Positions 1 to 11,583 of a stretch of DNA of 64,000 nucleotides are shown here, piece after piece. The translations under genes and the position numbers were made by a program. Location: positions 46,391,825 through 46,455,824 of the forward strand of contig CAXKWD010000005.1 of NCBI GenBank assembly GCA_964059195.1, in the 5' to 3' direction. The notes below the pieces were generated by a model, which made no database searches, had not been told where the DNA came from, and saw nothing but the letters and a program-made list of their open reading frames with translations. Origin of the DNA: Ectobius pallidus. Lineage: Eukaryota; Arthropoda; Insecta; Blattodea; Ectobiidae. Position 1 is the first letter of the stretch. Each line of letters opens with the position of its first letter.

Positions 1-2
1 TG

Positions 3-693
3 GAATGTGTTTTTAATGATACTGCCAACTGGTTTGAGGCAAATGGCTTTAAGCTAAATAACAATAAGACCCAAAGTATGTTATTTTCACTGAAGAATGA
101 ACCTGTCTCAAGTGAAACTTCTAGGTATCATACTTGATCCAAAACTTACTTTGTCTGATCACATTAATTATGTGTGTGTGAGACTGTCTCGTGTTCTCTA
201 TTTATTGCGTCACTTGAAGCCAATAATATCAAAAACGTATTTAAAGCAAGCGTACTATGCACTTTTCTATAGTATATTAATGTATGGTATTCACATATGG
301 GGGAATGGAACTGGAATTGATAAAGTCCTCATTTTGCAAAAGAAAGCTATTCGCATATTATCAGGTGCTTGCTATGTTGCCCATTGCAAACCATTGTTTA
401 TAGAAGAAGGTATTTCAACTATTATAAATCAATACATTTTTAACTGTCTAAGCATGATAAAGATGAATCTGAATAAATTTACTACTAGGCAAGTTGTACA
501 TAATCACTCCACTAGATTCAATCATTTTATTGTCAAGCCCTCTGTTCGACTCACTAAAAGCAAAGCTAGGTTTTGTGTAGTTGCAATCGACATGTTCAAC
601 AAACTGCCATTTGAAGCTTACACTGTGAGTCTTAATAAATTTAAGAACGAATTGAAAAAGTGGTACACTACTTCCACTTTACAACATCAATGA
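3..693 (+). pseudogene. 3' part of a LINE reverse-transcriptase ORF (frameshifted)
   Basis: This is the C-terminal part of a non-LTR retrotransposon polyprotein that enters the window already inside the RT domain. From base 3 one frame reads thumb-like residues (WFEANGFKLNNNKTQ). After a frameshift near 97-115 the longer frame to 693 continues with LGIILDPKLTLSDHINYV, LMYGIHIWG and QKKAIRIL, the usual post-RT connection seen in CR1/L2/Jockey-type LINEs. The YADD motif lies outside the window. The product would reverse-transcribe its own RNA at a nicked target, but this copy is broken. It is followed by a short 3' UTR, AATAAAG and an (AAT)n tail. Clade assignment is by resemblance only. Confidence 0.85.
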
Positions 694-814
694 ATATTTT
701 ATTGCTAATTTTGGTATGATTTTTTAATGTGTTATATTTTTATGTGTTATGTGTTAAACATTTGTAATTGACTTCTATCCATAACACACATAGCGGTGTT
801 GATGATAGCAATAA

Positions 815-815
815 A

Positions 816-848
<33 letters not shown>
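815..848 (+). repeat. (AAT)n tail ending the first LINE
   Basis: AATAAAG is followed by about nine AAT units. Simple-sequence 3' tails of this kind are typical of CR1/L2-like LINEs, and the tail follows the LINE frame ending at 693 in the right orientation. It is directly fused to a fragment of the foldback element at 849. Confidence 0.75.
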
Positions 849-849
<1 letters not shown>

Positions 850-943
850 GTAGATATTTCACCCGATCGCTCGGGAGTTGGAGCTGTGCCCGCCGCGCCG
901 CAGGCACCCGCGTCATTGGCCAACTCTTGCGTGGGACTCATTG
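849..943 (+). mobile_element. Truncated terminal arm of the foldback element
   Basis: These 95 bases match the right arm of the foldback element at 7951-8661 (both contain GATATTTCACCCGATCGC and CCAACTCTTGCGTGGGACTCA). The copy ends like the full element, with a CATTG terminus followed by TA. It lacks everything inward of the arm and abuts the LINE (AAT)n tail. Confidence 0.7.
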
Positions 944-948
944 TATTA

Positions 949-2204
949 ATCAGGAGTATGTATACAGTAGAATATGATTATTTGAGGGAGGCAATAAAGA
1001 CTAACCTCCATAAAGTTAGGAATAACTGAAAACAAGGCATTCCTGTACCTATAAATATCATGTATAAACACGTATCTGTCCATATTAAGTCTAAATACAA
1101 ATATATATGTCTATAATAAGTCGAATTACAATTTAGAAAGAGCTGATATTAATAGGTGGAAGAATTTCTAGAAGACTAGTTTGACCCATGTGGAAAGTGA
1201 AGGTGGAAGCTGGCACTATTAGCCTATGAAAAATACGTTACTTTCATATACAATAAATTGTACAGAAATACTTACCTTAGCTCATTTTCTCGTTCTAGAT
1301 CCAGGCTATACATGTATGTCAATTAAATGTTATTATTATATTTACTATACTATACGTTTTCAAAAATGCAGATATTTGACGTTTATAAATAAAAGTAAGA
1401 ACAACAAAAATAATCACAACATATTTACAATCACATTTAAGTTTAAATATTCATCACGAGAATAGAACAGATTTCTTATTAACCTTTGGTAGAGTATGTT
1501 TAAAAACTTAAATATTACTTTCATTGTAGTATCTTCTGGTGATGTGAAGGGAAGTTTTTCGACGACTTTCGCTTACATTTAGTAACATTTTAAATAAAAA
1601 ACTTACTTTTTTACGGTTTTATTGAAGACGGCTATTCCAGATCTTGTTTAAATTTTGTGACAGATAATACTTTATTTGAAACTTTTCTCACAAAAATTCA
1701 TTGAAAGGTAATTATATGCCAAATATATTTATTACAAACTCAGGTCTTACGTATTTCATCGCGAACAATACTACTTTGCGCGAGAATGATACAACTGAAT
1801 ATCCAATATTCCTGTAATATGGCAGTTTATCGTTTAACAGAATTTTAAGAAAGAAAATTGAATTGCACGTGCTTATGGTTGAATATGCTATGTGAGTGTA
1901 TTGCATAACATTTTATTTGGGAACGCGGCACGAAACAGGGCAATGACTTTCTCTGAATTTTTATTATCTGTGTACGTGAAGAAAATTTAATTTTTCGCGA
2001 TTTTCCTAAAAAACTAACGATACTGTTTAAATTAACTACAGCAATTGCATATACTAAGAGCTAAACTTTTATTCGAAACATTTTTCCAGTAAAAACTATA
2101 ATCAAGTCCGGCTCGCTGACTGTCTTCCACTTAAACTTACAGTGCTTACGTATCAAATTGATTGATATAAGTGATTATGTAGAAAGTAAACAATACGCTA
2201 TTGA
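949..2204. other. No recognisable gene
   Basis: AT-rich sequence with only short random ORFs (for example 1226-1465 plus and 1712-1906 minus), none with a recognisable domain. It may hold decayed LINE sequence, since LINE coding resumes just downstream. Confidence 0.6.
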
Positions 2205-3838
2205 CTTTATGTGAACATTGGCTGCATAAATATGATATTGAGTTCTTAAATGTTAATGATTACCACTTGGTGAGTAGTTTTGTAGAACTAAATATTCTAA
2301 TGGTGGTGCCTGTGTTTATGTATTAAATGATTACAAAACTCAATCAATTCTTAGAGTCAATGATCTTTCCATTGAACTACTCGTACATGCCAAATTTTCT
2401 GCTGCCAAATTGGTTGATCTTAACCTTATTGTGGTTTCTGCTTATCGATCACCTGATGGTGATATTGACTTGTTTATAGACAGATCAGAAAGAGATTTTG
2501 AAATTATCACTGCTAACCCCAAAACTAAAATAATTCTTTTGTGTGGAGATTTAAATATCGATGTCAATGTTAATAACACAGGACTTGCAAAACTGTATAT
2601 TACGTTAACTCATAATAATTCTAATTTTTTTAATTAAACTCCCACTCCTTTAAGTGCTTGTCTTGACAACATATTTACGAATTATAGTAAGCATGAGTAC
2701 TCTTATGGAGTTATTGACCCTGGACTGTTTGATCACTGTGCTGTCTGGTTTGAAGTTATCAAGACTGTTAGTAACCATGTTTTATATATTCCCAGAAAAT
2801 TAAGAATTTATTCTCATGAAATAATTTTGTTTCATCAATCTCTTATAAAATATTAACTGGCAATGTGTCTTTATTTATAAAGAGTGTTTACTGAATTTTA
2901 AAGTAATGTTCAGTATCATTCTTGAATATTTAAACCATTGTTTTAAATGTGTTATCATTAAACAAACTAGGAAAAAGATTTTAGGTAGACACTGATTTGA
3001 TGATGAGTTGCGAAATCAGCGTAATTTTATTTTGTTTTTGAATGATCTGAGGATACGGACTGATAATATTAATATTGGTAATTTATATAGAGAGATAAGG
3101 CATGAATATAAACATAAATCGAAGCAAGCAATGATCACTCACAATGAATCCCTAATCACCAATTCCAGTAACAAGTGCAAACAAATCATGGGGAATAATT
3201 ATTAATGTAACACGTAAAAATAAAACCCAAATTGAACCTTCAAACATAATTGCTAAAGATTTTAGTAACTTCATAATTGACTATGTTACAATAGTTAAAC
3301 ACTCAATACAATGTCTTGAACTACTGCTGAGGAACTTTTAAATAATTGTAACATAGTAGAATGCAATTTCAATTGGCATACTGTAACACGTAAAGAAGTT
3401 TATGATTCAGTCATAATATTGAGTAACTGTAGGTGTAAAGATTTTTATGGTTTATCAATTTTTAAAAATCGATTATTGTCATTTTAGATCCAATAGTATT
3501 TATTATTAACCAGTGTTTTGAACAAGGGTGTTTTCCCGATTAACCAAAAGTATCCCAAGTTATTCCTGTGTACAAGAAAGGTGATACTACAACCCAGCCA
3601 ATTACAGACCAATATCTTTAGTACCTGTGCTGTTTAAGATATTTGAGAGTGTTGTGTTGAATCAGTTGTCTAAATATTTTGAGGAAAACAATCTTTTGTG
3701 CAAAGAACATTTTGGCTTCAGGACTGGAAAATCAACTACATTAGCTGTTGAGAAGTTGGTCAGATGGGTGCTAGAAGCTTTTGAAGATAAACAAAGTGCT
3801 GCTATCTGTGTGATCGACCATTCTATAATATGTATTTG
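2205..3838 (+). pseudogene. Decayed LINE: AP-endonuclease and N-terminal RT
   Basis: A second degenerate non-LTR retrotransposon in the plus orientation. The endonuclease part reads (with frame breaks) SNGGACVYVLNDY, VVSAYRSPDGD, LLCGDLNID and, after an in-frame stop near 2636, DNIFTN and PGLFDHCAV: the conserved AP-endonuclease motifs that nick target DNA. From about 3560 an RT N-terminus is visible (VIPVYKKGD, then LVPVLFKIFESVVLNQL and FGFRTGKSTTLAV), ending abruptly near 3830 before the catalytic aspartates. Multiple stops and frameshifts make it non-functional. The order relative to the first fragment (C-terminus upstream, N-terminus downstream) shows they are separate insertions. Confidence 0.8.
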
Positions 3839-3892
3839 AGCGTCAAAATGAATTTTTTCCCGTCAGCGCAGTTCATTCACAAGACAATCGAA

Positions 3893-5870
3893 ATCAATCA
3901 ATCAATCAATCAGTTTATTTTCCAATAGACAATATACATTGCATAGGAATAGTCAATAAGCCTAGTCTATAATTAATTAATGGAGGTTTAAGTAATCATC
4001 AACACAATAGAAACATTTTTCAATCAGAAATTCTTTTAGATTCCTCTTAAAGACTGAAACATTATTTGCATTCCTAATAACCACTGGAAGGTTGTTAAAT
4101 AGTTTAGGACCAAGTACATTCGGAGATTTACAGCCTGATTTAAGCCTTCTAAAAGGTACATGAAAATCATTGCAGTGTCTTGTATTAAAATTATGTAAAC
4201 TCATATTCAATGTAAATTCATTTCGTTTATGAAATGTATACATACACAATTCATATATGAACAGACTAGGCATGGTCATTATATTAAGACTTTTAAAATA
4301 CTCTTTACATGATTGTGTAGGGTGTAAACGAGCCATACATCTAACGATTCTTTTTTGTGCCTGAAAAACATTAGGAGCTAAAGTGAACCAGCCCCAAAAA
4401 CCAATGCCATACCTCATACGACTCTCAACATGAGCATAATATAATGATAGAAGCTGTATTTGATTTAGTACATTTCTCACATTTCTGAAAATATACACTA
4501 TGGAATGGAGTTTCGATATTATTGACTTACAATGATTTTTAAAATTCAAATTTTCATCTATAATCAGCCCTAAAAATGTAACAGACTTCGAGTTTGGAAG
4601 GGAGTTACCGTTTAAATATAAATTGATGTCTTCTAACTTTTTTTGTGAATTATGAAAATGCATAAATAACGTCTTACTTGGATTCAAATGCAGTGAGTTT
4701 GTACAAAACCACTTGTAAACATCATTTAATAAGTTATTGCATATATCAGTTAGAGAATTTTGACATTTGTGTGACAGAATTAAAGAAAAGTCGTCAGCAT
4801 ACATAGTACATGAAATATGTTGAGGAATAGCTTTAAAAATATCATTTACGTATAAAATAAATAATAAAGGGCCCAAAACGGAGCCTTGAGGAACTCCAAG
4901 GTCAACATTCACAGTTTTTGATATTACAGACGACATCAAACCATTCTTGTAATGAAACAGTTTTACATATTGACTTCTATTAGAAAGGTAGGATTGAATC
5001 CATTTAAGTGGGACACCATTTATATTATATTCTGACAATTTAGACAACAATAAATTATGTTTTACACAATCAAAAGCTCTACTAAGATCGCAGAATATAC
5101 CAATTGGGCATTCACCATTCTCAATATAAGATATCAATTTGTCATAAAAATAATTTATTGCAGATAATGTAGATCTATTAGTACGAAAACCATGTTGATA
5201 GTCAGATAAAATACCTTTGGAATTAAGGTAACTAACCAGTCTGTTAAAAAAACAGTATTCAAACATAATGGAAAAGCAATAAGGTACAGTTACAGGCCGA
5301 TAATTTGTTTTCTCAAGAGGACTTCCCTTCTTATAAATTGGAACAACCTTTCCTAACTTCAGAATCTGTGGAAACTTTCCAGAGCAAAAGGAAAGATTAA
5401 TTAAATATGTGACAGGTTTCACAATAACATTTAAAATTCGTCTCAACAAAAAACACTGTATCTCATCGGGTCCCGAAGAATACTTATTTTTCAGTTTCAA
5501 TTTCATTAATTCATAAAATTCCTCTTCTGTGAATGGATAGAGGAAAAAGTCGGTTGGGTTAATATTGGCATCAATATTAACTACAGATTCATCATGCGAG
5601 GATAATTGACTAACAATTTGTTCTGGTACTGATTTAAAAAACGTATTAAAAGAATTAGCAATGATATAAGGATTTGACGTAACACAGCCATCAACATTAA
5701 TAGATAAGTTAGACATTTTACCTTTATCCTTGGTTAGTCCGGAAACTACCTTCCAGAGAGATTTAGTGGAATTACCTGAATTTAATATTTTATTTTGATA
5801 AAATAGTTTCTTAGTGGTATCAACTAATATCCTATGTTGTTTCTTGGCTTTCAAATACACCTGATAACAT
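3893..5870 (-). mobile_element. 5'-truncated LINE with (GATT)n tail, minus strand
   Basis: The element covers the long RT frame 3977-5860, a 3' UTR of about 70 bases and, on the minus strand, a terminal (GATT)n run (plus-strand AATCAATCAATC near 3893-3912). It is truncated at its 5' side near 5870, where an in-frame stop appears just upstream of the RT frame; no endonuclease is attached. Its left end abuts the abrupt end of the preceding LINE fragment, so it may have inserted into that copy. Confidence 0.8.
3977..5860 (-). CDS. LINE reverse transcriptase (about 627 residues, uninterrupted)
   Basis: A long open frame with a complete non-LTR reverse transcriptase. Residues 180-190 carry TNYRPV; 257-266 CDLSRAFDCV contains the first catalytic aspartate; 322-331 is GVPQGSVLGP; 354-357 is YADD, the catalytic pair; a thumb follows (LHLNPSKTLF, VTFLGLIIDENLNF), then the C-terminal region with RMRYGIGFWG and QKRIVRCMARL. 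This resembles CR1/L2/Daphne-type LINEs. The first codon of the open frame is GTG and no ATG precedes it, so this is a 5'-truncated polyprotein rather than a complete gene. No stop or frameshift over nearly 1.9 kb indicates a fairly young insertion. Its product would act in target-primed reverse transcription in the nucleus. Confidence 0.9.
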   Translation of the reverse strand: MYLKAKKQHRILVDTTKKLFYQNKILNSGNSTKSLWKVVSGLTKDKGKMSNLSINVDGCVTSNPYIIANSFNTFFKSVPEQIVSQLSSHDESVVNIDANINPTDFFLYPFTEEEFYELMKLKLKNKYSSGPDEIQCFLLRRILNVIVKPVTYLINLSFCSGKFPQILKLGKVVPIYKKGSPLEKTNYRPVTVPYCFSIMFEYCFFNRLVSYLNSKGILSDYQHGFRTNRSTLSAINYFYDKLISYIENGECPIGIFCDLSRAFDCVKHNLLLSKLSEYNINGVPLKWIQSYLSNRSQYVKLFHYKNGLMSSVISKTVNVDLGVPQGSVLGPLLFILYVNDIFKAIPQHISCTMYADDFSLILSHKCQNSLTDICNNLLNDVYKWFCTNSLHLNPSKTLFMHFHNSQKKLEDINLYLNGNSLPNSKSVTFLGLIIDENLNFKNHCKSIISKLHSIVYIFRNVRNVLNQIQLLSLYYAHVESRMRYGIGFWGWFTLAPNVFQAQKRIVRCMARLHPTQSCKEYFKSLNIMTMPSLFIYELCMYTFHKRNEFTLNMSLHNFNTRHCNDFHVPFRRLKSGCKSPNVLGPKLFNNLPVVIRNANNVSVFKRNLKEFLIEKCFYCVDDYLNLH

Positions 5871-6499
5871 GATTGTTCCTAAATGTAGGGTAGCAAGAAC
5901 CTGTGAGAGCCATGTTGTTTTCGATATCAAACTTTTTAGATAAGTCCCACTTTATATTAGAAATACAAACAACATAATAATTTTTAAGAATAAAGTTAGG
6001 AACATCCTTCTTACAAAAAACTTCCACACTGTTGAAGAATACTTAGACTGTGATTTTTAATTTATTACCTCTTGACTTAACCTATTGTAATTTTGTATTA
6101 CTTAATTGTGTCAAATATATTATTACTTTTATTTGAATTATTATTATTATTATTTAAAGTCTTGCCTCGCGAATAATGCGTCTTTGAATGAGGTTTACAC
6201 AACTGATTAAATACCAGTGAAATGCAACAGATTATTTATACATTTATGAAGGGTAGGGAAAGTCATGTTAGTTTTTCACATCAGAGATTTTAAATTATAT
6301 TTAACTTTCTCTTGTAATGTTTCATAATTTTATTTTGTTGATTGAGTGAAGCTCGACTGGTCGGCATTGCGTCTGTTTGTCTGTAAATTTGTTTGTTACG
6401 CAGTTACGCTAAACGCGTTGTTAAATTTCATTACAATTTGGAATTAATGTTTCTTGAAGTGATAAAAACAATGTACGTGAAAGAATTTTTATTTTATTA
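5871..6499. other. No recognisable gene; short open stretch on the minus strand
   Basis: Between about 5880 and 6060 the minus strand has a short open stretch (contains ILKNYYVVCISNIKWDLS) in a different frame from the LINE. I do not recognise it. The remainder is AT-rich and featureless. Confidence 0.4.
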
Positions 6500-7540
6500 C
6501 TAGCTTAAAAGGCCCGGCGTCGCCCGGGTTTTGTATTTTGTAATATGAGATTAACTTATGGAGGACTTTCGATGTTGAAACTCTAGGTCCTTATATAATA
6601 TGTATGTAGAATTCGAAATTAGGAAGAACGACATATGACACTCAGACTATTCCCTCAGAAAACGCTAGATATAGCTTTTTATGGCTCATAAAGGATGTCG
6701 AATGTAGCATTCCATTTCTTCTACACACCATGCCTGGGAGGAGTGCAAATAAGAAGGAAAAGAAATTCCGGTTACATAAGTTTGTATTGTCTTGACAGAA
6801 AATTGTATTTCTCACTCTCATATTACCATACAACCGTTTTGGGACTGAAGTAAAAAAGAAATTCAATATCACTTTCATACTTTCCTTCCCCAAAACCTGG
6901 GACATAATATACTGTGCGCGTAGGACTGAAAATATTCCATCCCATTTTGCCTTCTTTTAGATGCTTAGAGCCTCTGATAAACATCCCTAGGCCTATTTCT
7001 CAACTAATACAAAGCCTGCAGCTATGAGTGACGTATCAGTGGATAGAATTTGTTACCGACTTCCGATATAGCATACTCACTGGCACACACTTAAGTTGTC
7101 CCTGCAATACGACCGTTTATTCTACATCAAAATGTGAAGTGAGAAAATGATATTTTCCATCTCAAGGGTAGAGAAAGTTATGTGACTGCTTTATATTCGT
7201 GGATTTTATTCTTCAAGAATTATTTTCAGAAATGTATTAATTACATCTATAGTATCAGAATTTGTTAAAGCCCAGTATTATAATATAGTTTCCGAAGCCC
7301 TATGTGAACACCGTAAACAATACTTTCGTTATGTAAATAATTGACAGCAGAACTCTCTAACTGTGCCTCATTTCACATTTCCGACTTTTCCCATGGATTT
7401 TCCAACGAAAATTATTTCATACAAACCTTGTCCTAACAATTTCGAACACAACAAAACAAAAATCTGCCAAATCGGTCGAGCCGTTCTCAAGTGATGCTCC
7501 GTCATACATTTTGGAAAATAATGTTTATTAATATAGATTT
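6500..7540. repeat. Interspersed repeat of unassigned class
   Basis: It starts with CTTAAAAGGCCCGGCGTCGC and ends with AATCGGTCGAGCCGTTCTCA followed by a TTAATATAGAT-like terminus. Start and end strings of this style are familiar from abundant, poorly classified repeats in many arthropod genomes. No coding frame survives. Class, strand and exact ends are uncertain. Confidence 0.45.
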
Positions 7541-7950
7541 CGTCCTAACGGTGGCAATTTTAACCATTCCATTTCTTAATATTCAATTTCTTTCAACGAT
7601 TCTAGCCAAAGAGTTCATGTTATAAAATTTGAAAAACTGCACTCTCGAGTGTAAACGATCTAAAACTTTGTCCCAGTACCGGTATATTATTCGCATAACA
7701 CTATAGTTTACAGGCATTGCATCTGTTTGTCTGTAAATTTCTTTGTTACGCAGTCACGATCGAATGCCTTGTTCAGTTTTTTTTTTCCAATTTTACGTTC
7801 GTGAAAGTCATTAAGCTTTTACTTGTTGTAGTCACCAGTGCGAGGGCGGAAGATAATTTTTAATAAATTTGTGTAAAATGGATGTGTCTTAGGAGTGATA
7901 TCTATAACGTAAGGAGAACAATCTGCCCATTTTAACATAAAGCATTACTA

Positions 7951-8661
7951 CAGTGAGGCCCACGCAAGAGTTGGCCAATGACGTGGGTTTCTGCGTCGCG
8001 GCTGGCACAGCTCCAACTCCCAAGCGATCGGGTGAAATATATACGCTAATAATGCCGCGGTCGGTGTAATGATTCAGGTTCTCTCATTTACAGTTAAAAT
8101 TACAATGAAAATAAACACGTACCTCATCACAAGAGATGTTGGAAATGTTCTCCTCTTGCATTTACACAATACTGGCACCTTTTTAGGAAATTTTCTTTCA
8201 CGCGCGTAAGTTCAGCTTCCGAGATAGAGTTAATTTCTCTTGTGATATTGTCTTTAAGTTCTTTTTATGTATGGCAAATTGACCTATACACTTTTTTTTC
8301 AAGTTTCCCGATAAATAATATTTACATACTGTTAGAAGAACTTAAAGACAGTATCACATAGGCCTATCACAAGAGAAATTAACTCTGTCTCGGAAGCTGA
8401 ACTTATGCGCGTGAAAGGAAATTTCCCAAAAAGGTGCCAGTATTGTGTAAATGCAAGAGGAGAACATTTCCAACATCTCTTGTGATGAGGTACGTGTTTA
8501 TTTTCATTGTAATTTTAACTGTAAATGAGAGAACCTGAATCATTACACCGACCGCGGCATTATTAGCGTAGATATTTCACCCGATCGCTTGGGAGTTGGA
8601 GCTGTGCCAGCCGCGACGCAGAAACCCGCGTCATTGGCCAACTCTTGCGTGGGACTCACTG
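7951..8661. mobile_element. 711-bp foldback (MITE-like) element with TA target duplication
   Basis: Two long inverted arms (about 7951-8267 and 8334-8661) flank a loop of about 65 bases. Left end CAGTGAGGCCCACGCAAGAG; the right end, read on the minus strand, is CAGTGAGTCCCACGCAAGAG. Both ends are flanked by TA (7949-7950, 8662-8663). A CAGT-like terminus with a TA duplication suggests mobilisation by a Tc1/mariner-type transposase. No coding capacity. A terminal fragment of the same family lies at 849-943. Confidence 0.85.
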
Positions 8662-8875
8662 TATATACAGTACATATGTTTTATAATAGAATCCACTTTC
8701 TGTGGGCACTTTTAAGGAATTGTGCTTCGCGGTCACGGCTAACGGATCTAAATGATTAATCACGACATACATATAATGTTTCTTATTTTTTTAATCCGTT
8801 GCAAACGAAGAGCAGATCTTACATTTTTAAAAGGGTGGTCTACTGTTCATAGAACTACTAAACCTGAGACGAGCT

Positions 8876-8999
8876 AAGAAGGAAACCCGAAGTAAACAAA
8901 AACCAATAGGCCTATGTCTGTCTCACTCTTATGTCATGCGAGTTATGTGCTAGAGTGAGACAGATGTACTGATTTTTGTTTACTTCAGGTTTCCTTCTT
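8876..8999. repeat. 124-bp imperfect hairpin (inverted repeat)
   Basis: Left arm 8876-8929 starts AAGAAGGAAACCCGAAGTAA; the complementary right arm ends GTTTACTTCAGGTTTCCTTCTT at 8999. Arms of about 54 bases at roughly 85% identity enclose a short loop. It could be a tiny MITE or a transcribed hairpin; no target duplication is clear. Confidence 0.65.
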
Positions 9000-9004
9000 C
9001 GGTC

Positions 9005-10553
9005 AGACTATAGGTTCATTTATATGGGTGTAAAAATAGTAAAAAATAAAATCAGGTAAATTTATGTAACAAAGTTACTTACAGCCTATACAAAGAAATT
9101 GATTAGTAATGTTGTTTAATCAGTGAAAATTGCAATTATTATATACACAAATTAGTTATTTTTGTAATCGATTTCCGAATTAGGCTCCACATCGATTCAT
9201 TAAGCGTGATTTACGGAAAATCAAAGATAAGTATATGTGAAGGAATATGTGGGTAGTGTTATTTGTCAAAGCTAACTGTATTGCAACTTTCATAGCCGTA
9301 TATGAACACTGTAAAATAATATGTTGTCATGAGAACTTATTTGCATTTTATAAATTCTTTCTAATATATTACCATAAAACAGGCGATATATTGGGCACTA
9401 CTCCAGTACCAGTCGACCGATTTCCTCCAAAATCAATAGGCTTCTTCCAATGGACGTTATAAATGCGTATATAAAGTTTCATGTAAACCCAATGAAGCGT
9501 ATTTCAGTAATCGGGCGTACAGACACACAGACAGACAGACAGAAAGACGGACATTTTCCCGTTCACCACAAAATTTCAGGAAGTACCATTCCAGTACTTC
9601 ATAAAAAATTCAACAACAGAAAAATGATGAACCTAAAATCGTAACATATATTCGAACTTCGCTTAAAGTGTAAAAGATAGGCTATAGTGCAAAAATAGGT
9701 TCATGTAGACTATTCTAGGTCAGTACATTTACGCGTCACGTCCATGGAAGTACAAGAATTGTAGTATAACTGATCGGTAGATCTGAAAGCAGGTAATAAT
9801 GTTATACAAGGGTGCTGTCTGCTTGATTGAAGGAATGAATTTATTGCTTTCGCTGACGGAGACTGAGCAATTGGAAGCAGGGCTGTCGGTCAGCACGAAT
9901 AGCGGCAGCGTGGCGTAAGATTTAGTGAAACACTTAGGTGGATTGCCTGTAGCTGTAGATTGGTAGGGTCATAAGGAGCAAATTATTCACCTCACGAAGT
10001 GGCCAGCACCTCACTTGGCTGCCTTCCTTCCCACCACTACTTGCTACAATTCGCACGGTGTATCCCGAATACTACTGAGCTTGCCTCTAGCTCCAAGCTC
10101 TCCAGGTACTTCTCCTCAAGGCTGCTAAAACATTCAACTAAAAATCCAAACTTTATTCCTGTTGTATGCAAGAACTGTAGACATTATTTACATTATGATA
10201 TAAGGTATAATAGTTATTCATTTACCGGAATTATGAACGTTATATAGAAGTTTATGAGCATAATGTGACCCGAGAAGTTAATCACCGTAGGCTGGATTCT
10301 ATAATGTAAAAGTGCACATCCTCATTTGCTCTTGTCCTCCCCTCCTCTCGTACTCGCAGTTGTTAATCTCCCCCGATTCTAGTTTTGGCCTGTTGGTAAC
10401 GCATGGTAAAATCACAATTCTTTCTGAACAAGCTAACTAGATGTGGAGGTTAAATTGCTCCACAATCAACCTAAAGGACACATCCTACGATCTACCGCGG
10501 ATAAATGTCTATAGTTTAAGGTATCACCGTTGTTAAGTGTGATTTTATGAACT
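9005..10553. other. No recognisable gene
   Basis: Only a short (CAGA)n run near 9523-9544, inside a stretch resembling the 3' end of an unknown repeat, and several random short ORFs were seen. The ORF at 9999-10247 has no recognisable domain. Confidence 0.5.
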
Positions 10554-11583
10554 AGGGCAAAACCGGGTGACGCGCCGCACCGGGATAGATGCCGCACCCC
10601 CTCTAACTCGGACATTTGACACTAGATACCGCTAGTTGTCGTGATACCATCTCCAGTTCCCTCTCTAGAGTAATTGGATCGCGTAAGTTCATTGTTTGTG
10701 GTGTTTATTTCATTGTTGTAGCGACATTCATCAGGTAAGTGCACTAGTTTCACTGCGAAACTTTTTTGGACGCATTACTTTATTCTTTCCTGATCTGTAC
10801 TTGTTCCATTTTTTTTGCGTGTACTACTTTTAATAGACTATTTAGAGGTTGTAAAGATATTGTGAGTGAAGTTAGCCATAAAAACAATAACAATAAGCTC
10901 TACAGATGAGTGCGGCGCGTGTCCCTGAGTTTTGGGTCACATGCCGCACAGCTTTCAAGGGTGACACGCCGCACAATATCTTGCAGTATAATTACCCCCC
11001 AAAATTATTTTTTCTGCTCTTTTCAACAATAAACATGTCAACTAGGTATAGGGGAAGGGAAGGAGCTAAACATTGTGGCCTATGGAATGACAAGAAGCTG
11101 TTCGGCGAATTAAGGCATGGGAAATTTAGATTCGGGAAGCCGAACGTTGCTATCTTATGCCAGAGAGGACTATTCGTAGGCGCATGGACACAGGAAATTG
11201 GGAAAACCCTCATTTGGGCCTGAAGGATTATTTGATACAGAAAATGAAAAAAGGCTAGTCACCCATGTCCAGAGATTGTGTAGATAGGTTATCTTTTGTT
11301 TTACACGTGCCTTTGATGTAAATTTAGACTGTTATTATGAATGCGGCATGTCTCCCATACGTGCGGCATAGCACCCTGTAAAGCGGCATCTCTCCCGCTT
11401 TGTCTTTCAATTTAATAATTGTATTTACATATTTAATTATTATTTTATAAATATTTTCGTTGCTGAAATAAAGGGAGGGAAGATCATAGCTTGGAATCTC
11501 AAAAAGAGTTTTCAGAATATTTAATCCTGTTTTGAGGTAGACGAATTTACACAAAAGTGCGGCGCGTCACCCGGTTTTGCCCT
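10554..11583 (+). mobile_element. 1,030-bp pogo-like non-autonomous DNA transposon
   Basis: Perfect 27-bp terminal inverted repeats lie at 10554-10580 and 11557-11583 (left end AGGGCAAAACCGGGTGACGC). The outermost repeat base plus its neighbour forms TA at each end, consistent with a TA target site. Several copies of a subterminal motif related to TGCGGCRYGTC occur near both ends (about 10576-10600, 10911-10980, 11340-11395, 11556-11572), plausible transposase-binding sites. The inside retains a degenerate psq-type helix-turn-helix (11036-11240), which together with the TA site suggests the pogo/Tigger group of Tc1/mariner. The DDE catalytic part is absent, so movement would need a transposase from elsewhere. 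Confidence 0.8.
11036..11240 (+). pseudogene. Degenerate psq-type HTH fragment of a transposase
   Basis: An ATG at 11036 opens MSTRYRGREGAKHC followed by LWNDKKLFGELRHGKFRF. After a one-base frame change near 11140 the other frame continues with YLMPERTIRRRMDTGN. This two-part pattern (helix rich in L and G, then YxxPxxTIRRR) matches the N-terminal psq helix-turn-helix of pogo-like transposases that binds terminal repeats. It ends without a catalytic domain. Upstream there is a possible intron inside the element: a CAG/GTAAGT donor at about 10734 and a CTCTACAG acceptor at 10905. Confidence 0.55.

Noticed and set aside
796..1029. Asn-rich ORF over the (AAT)n run
   Set aside because: Translation of a LINE tail plus a foldback fragment; no evidence of a gene.
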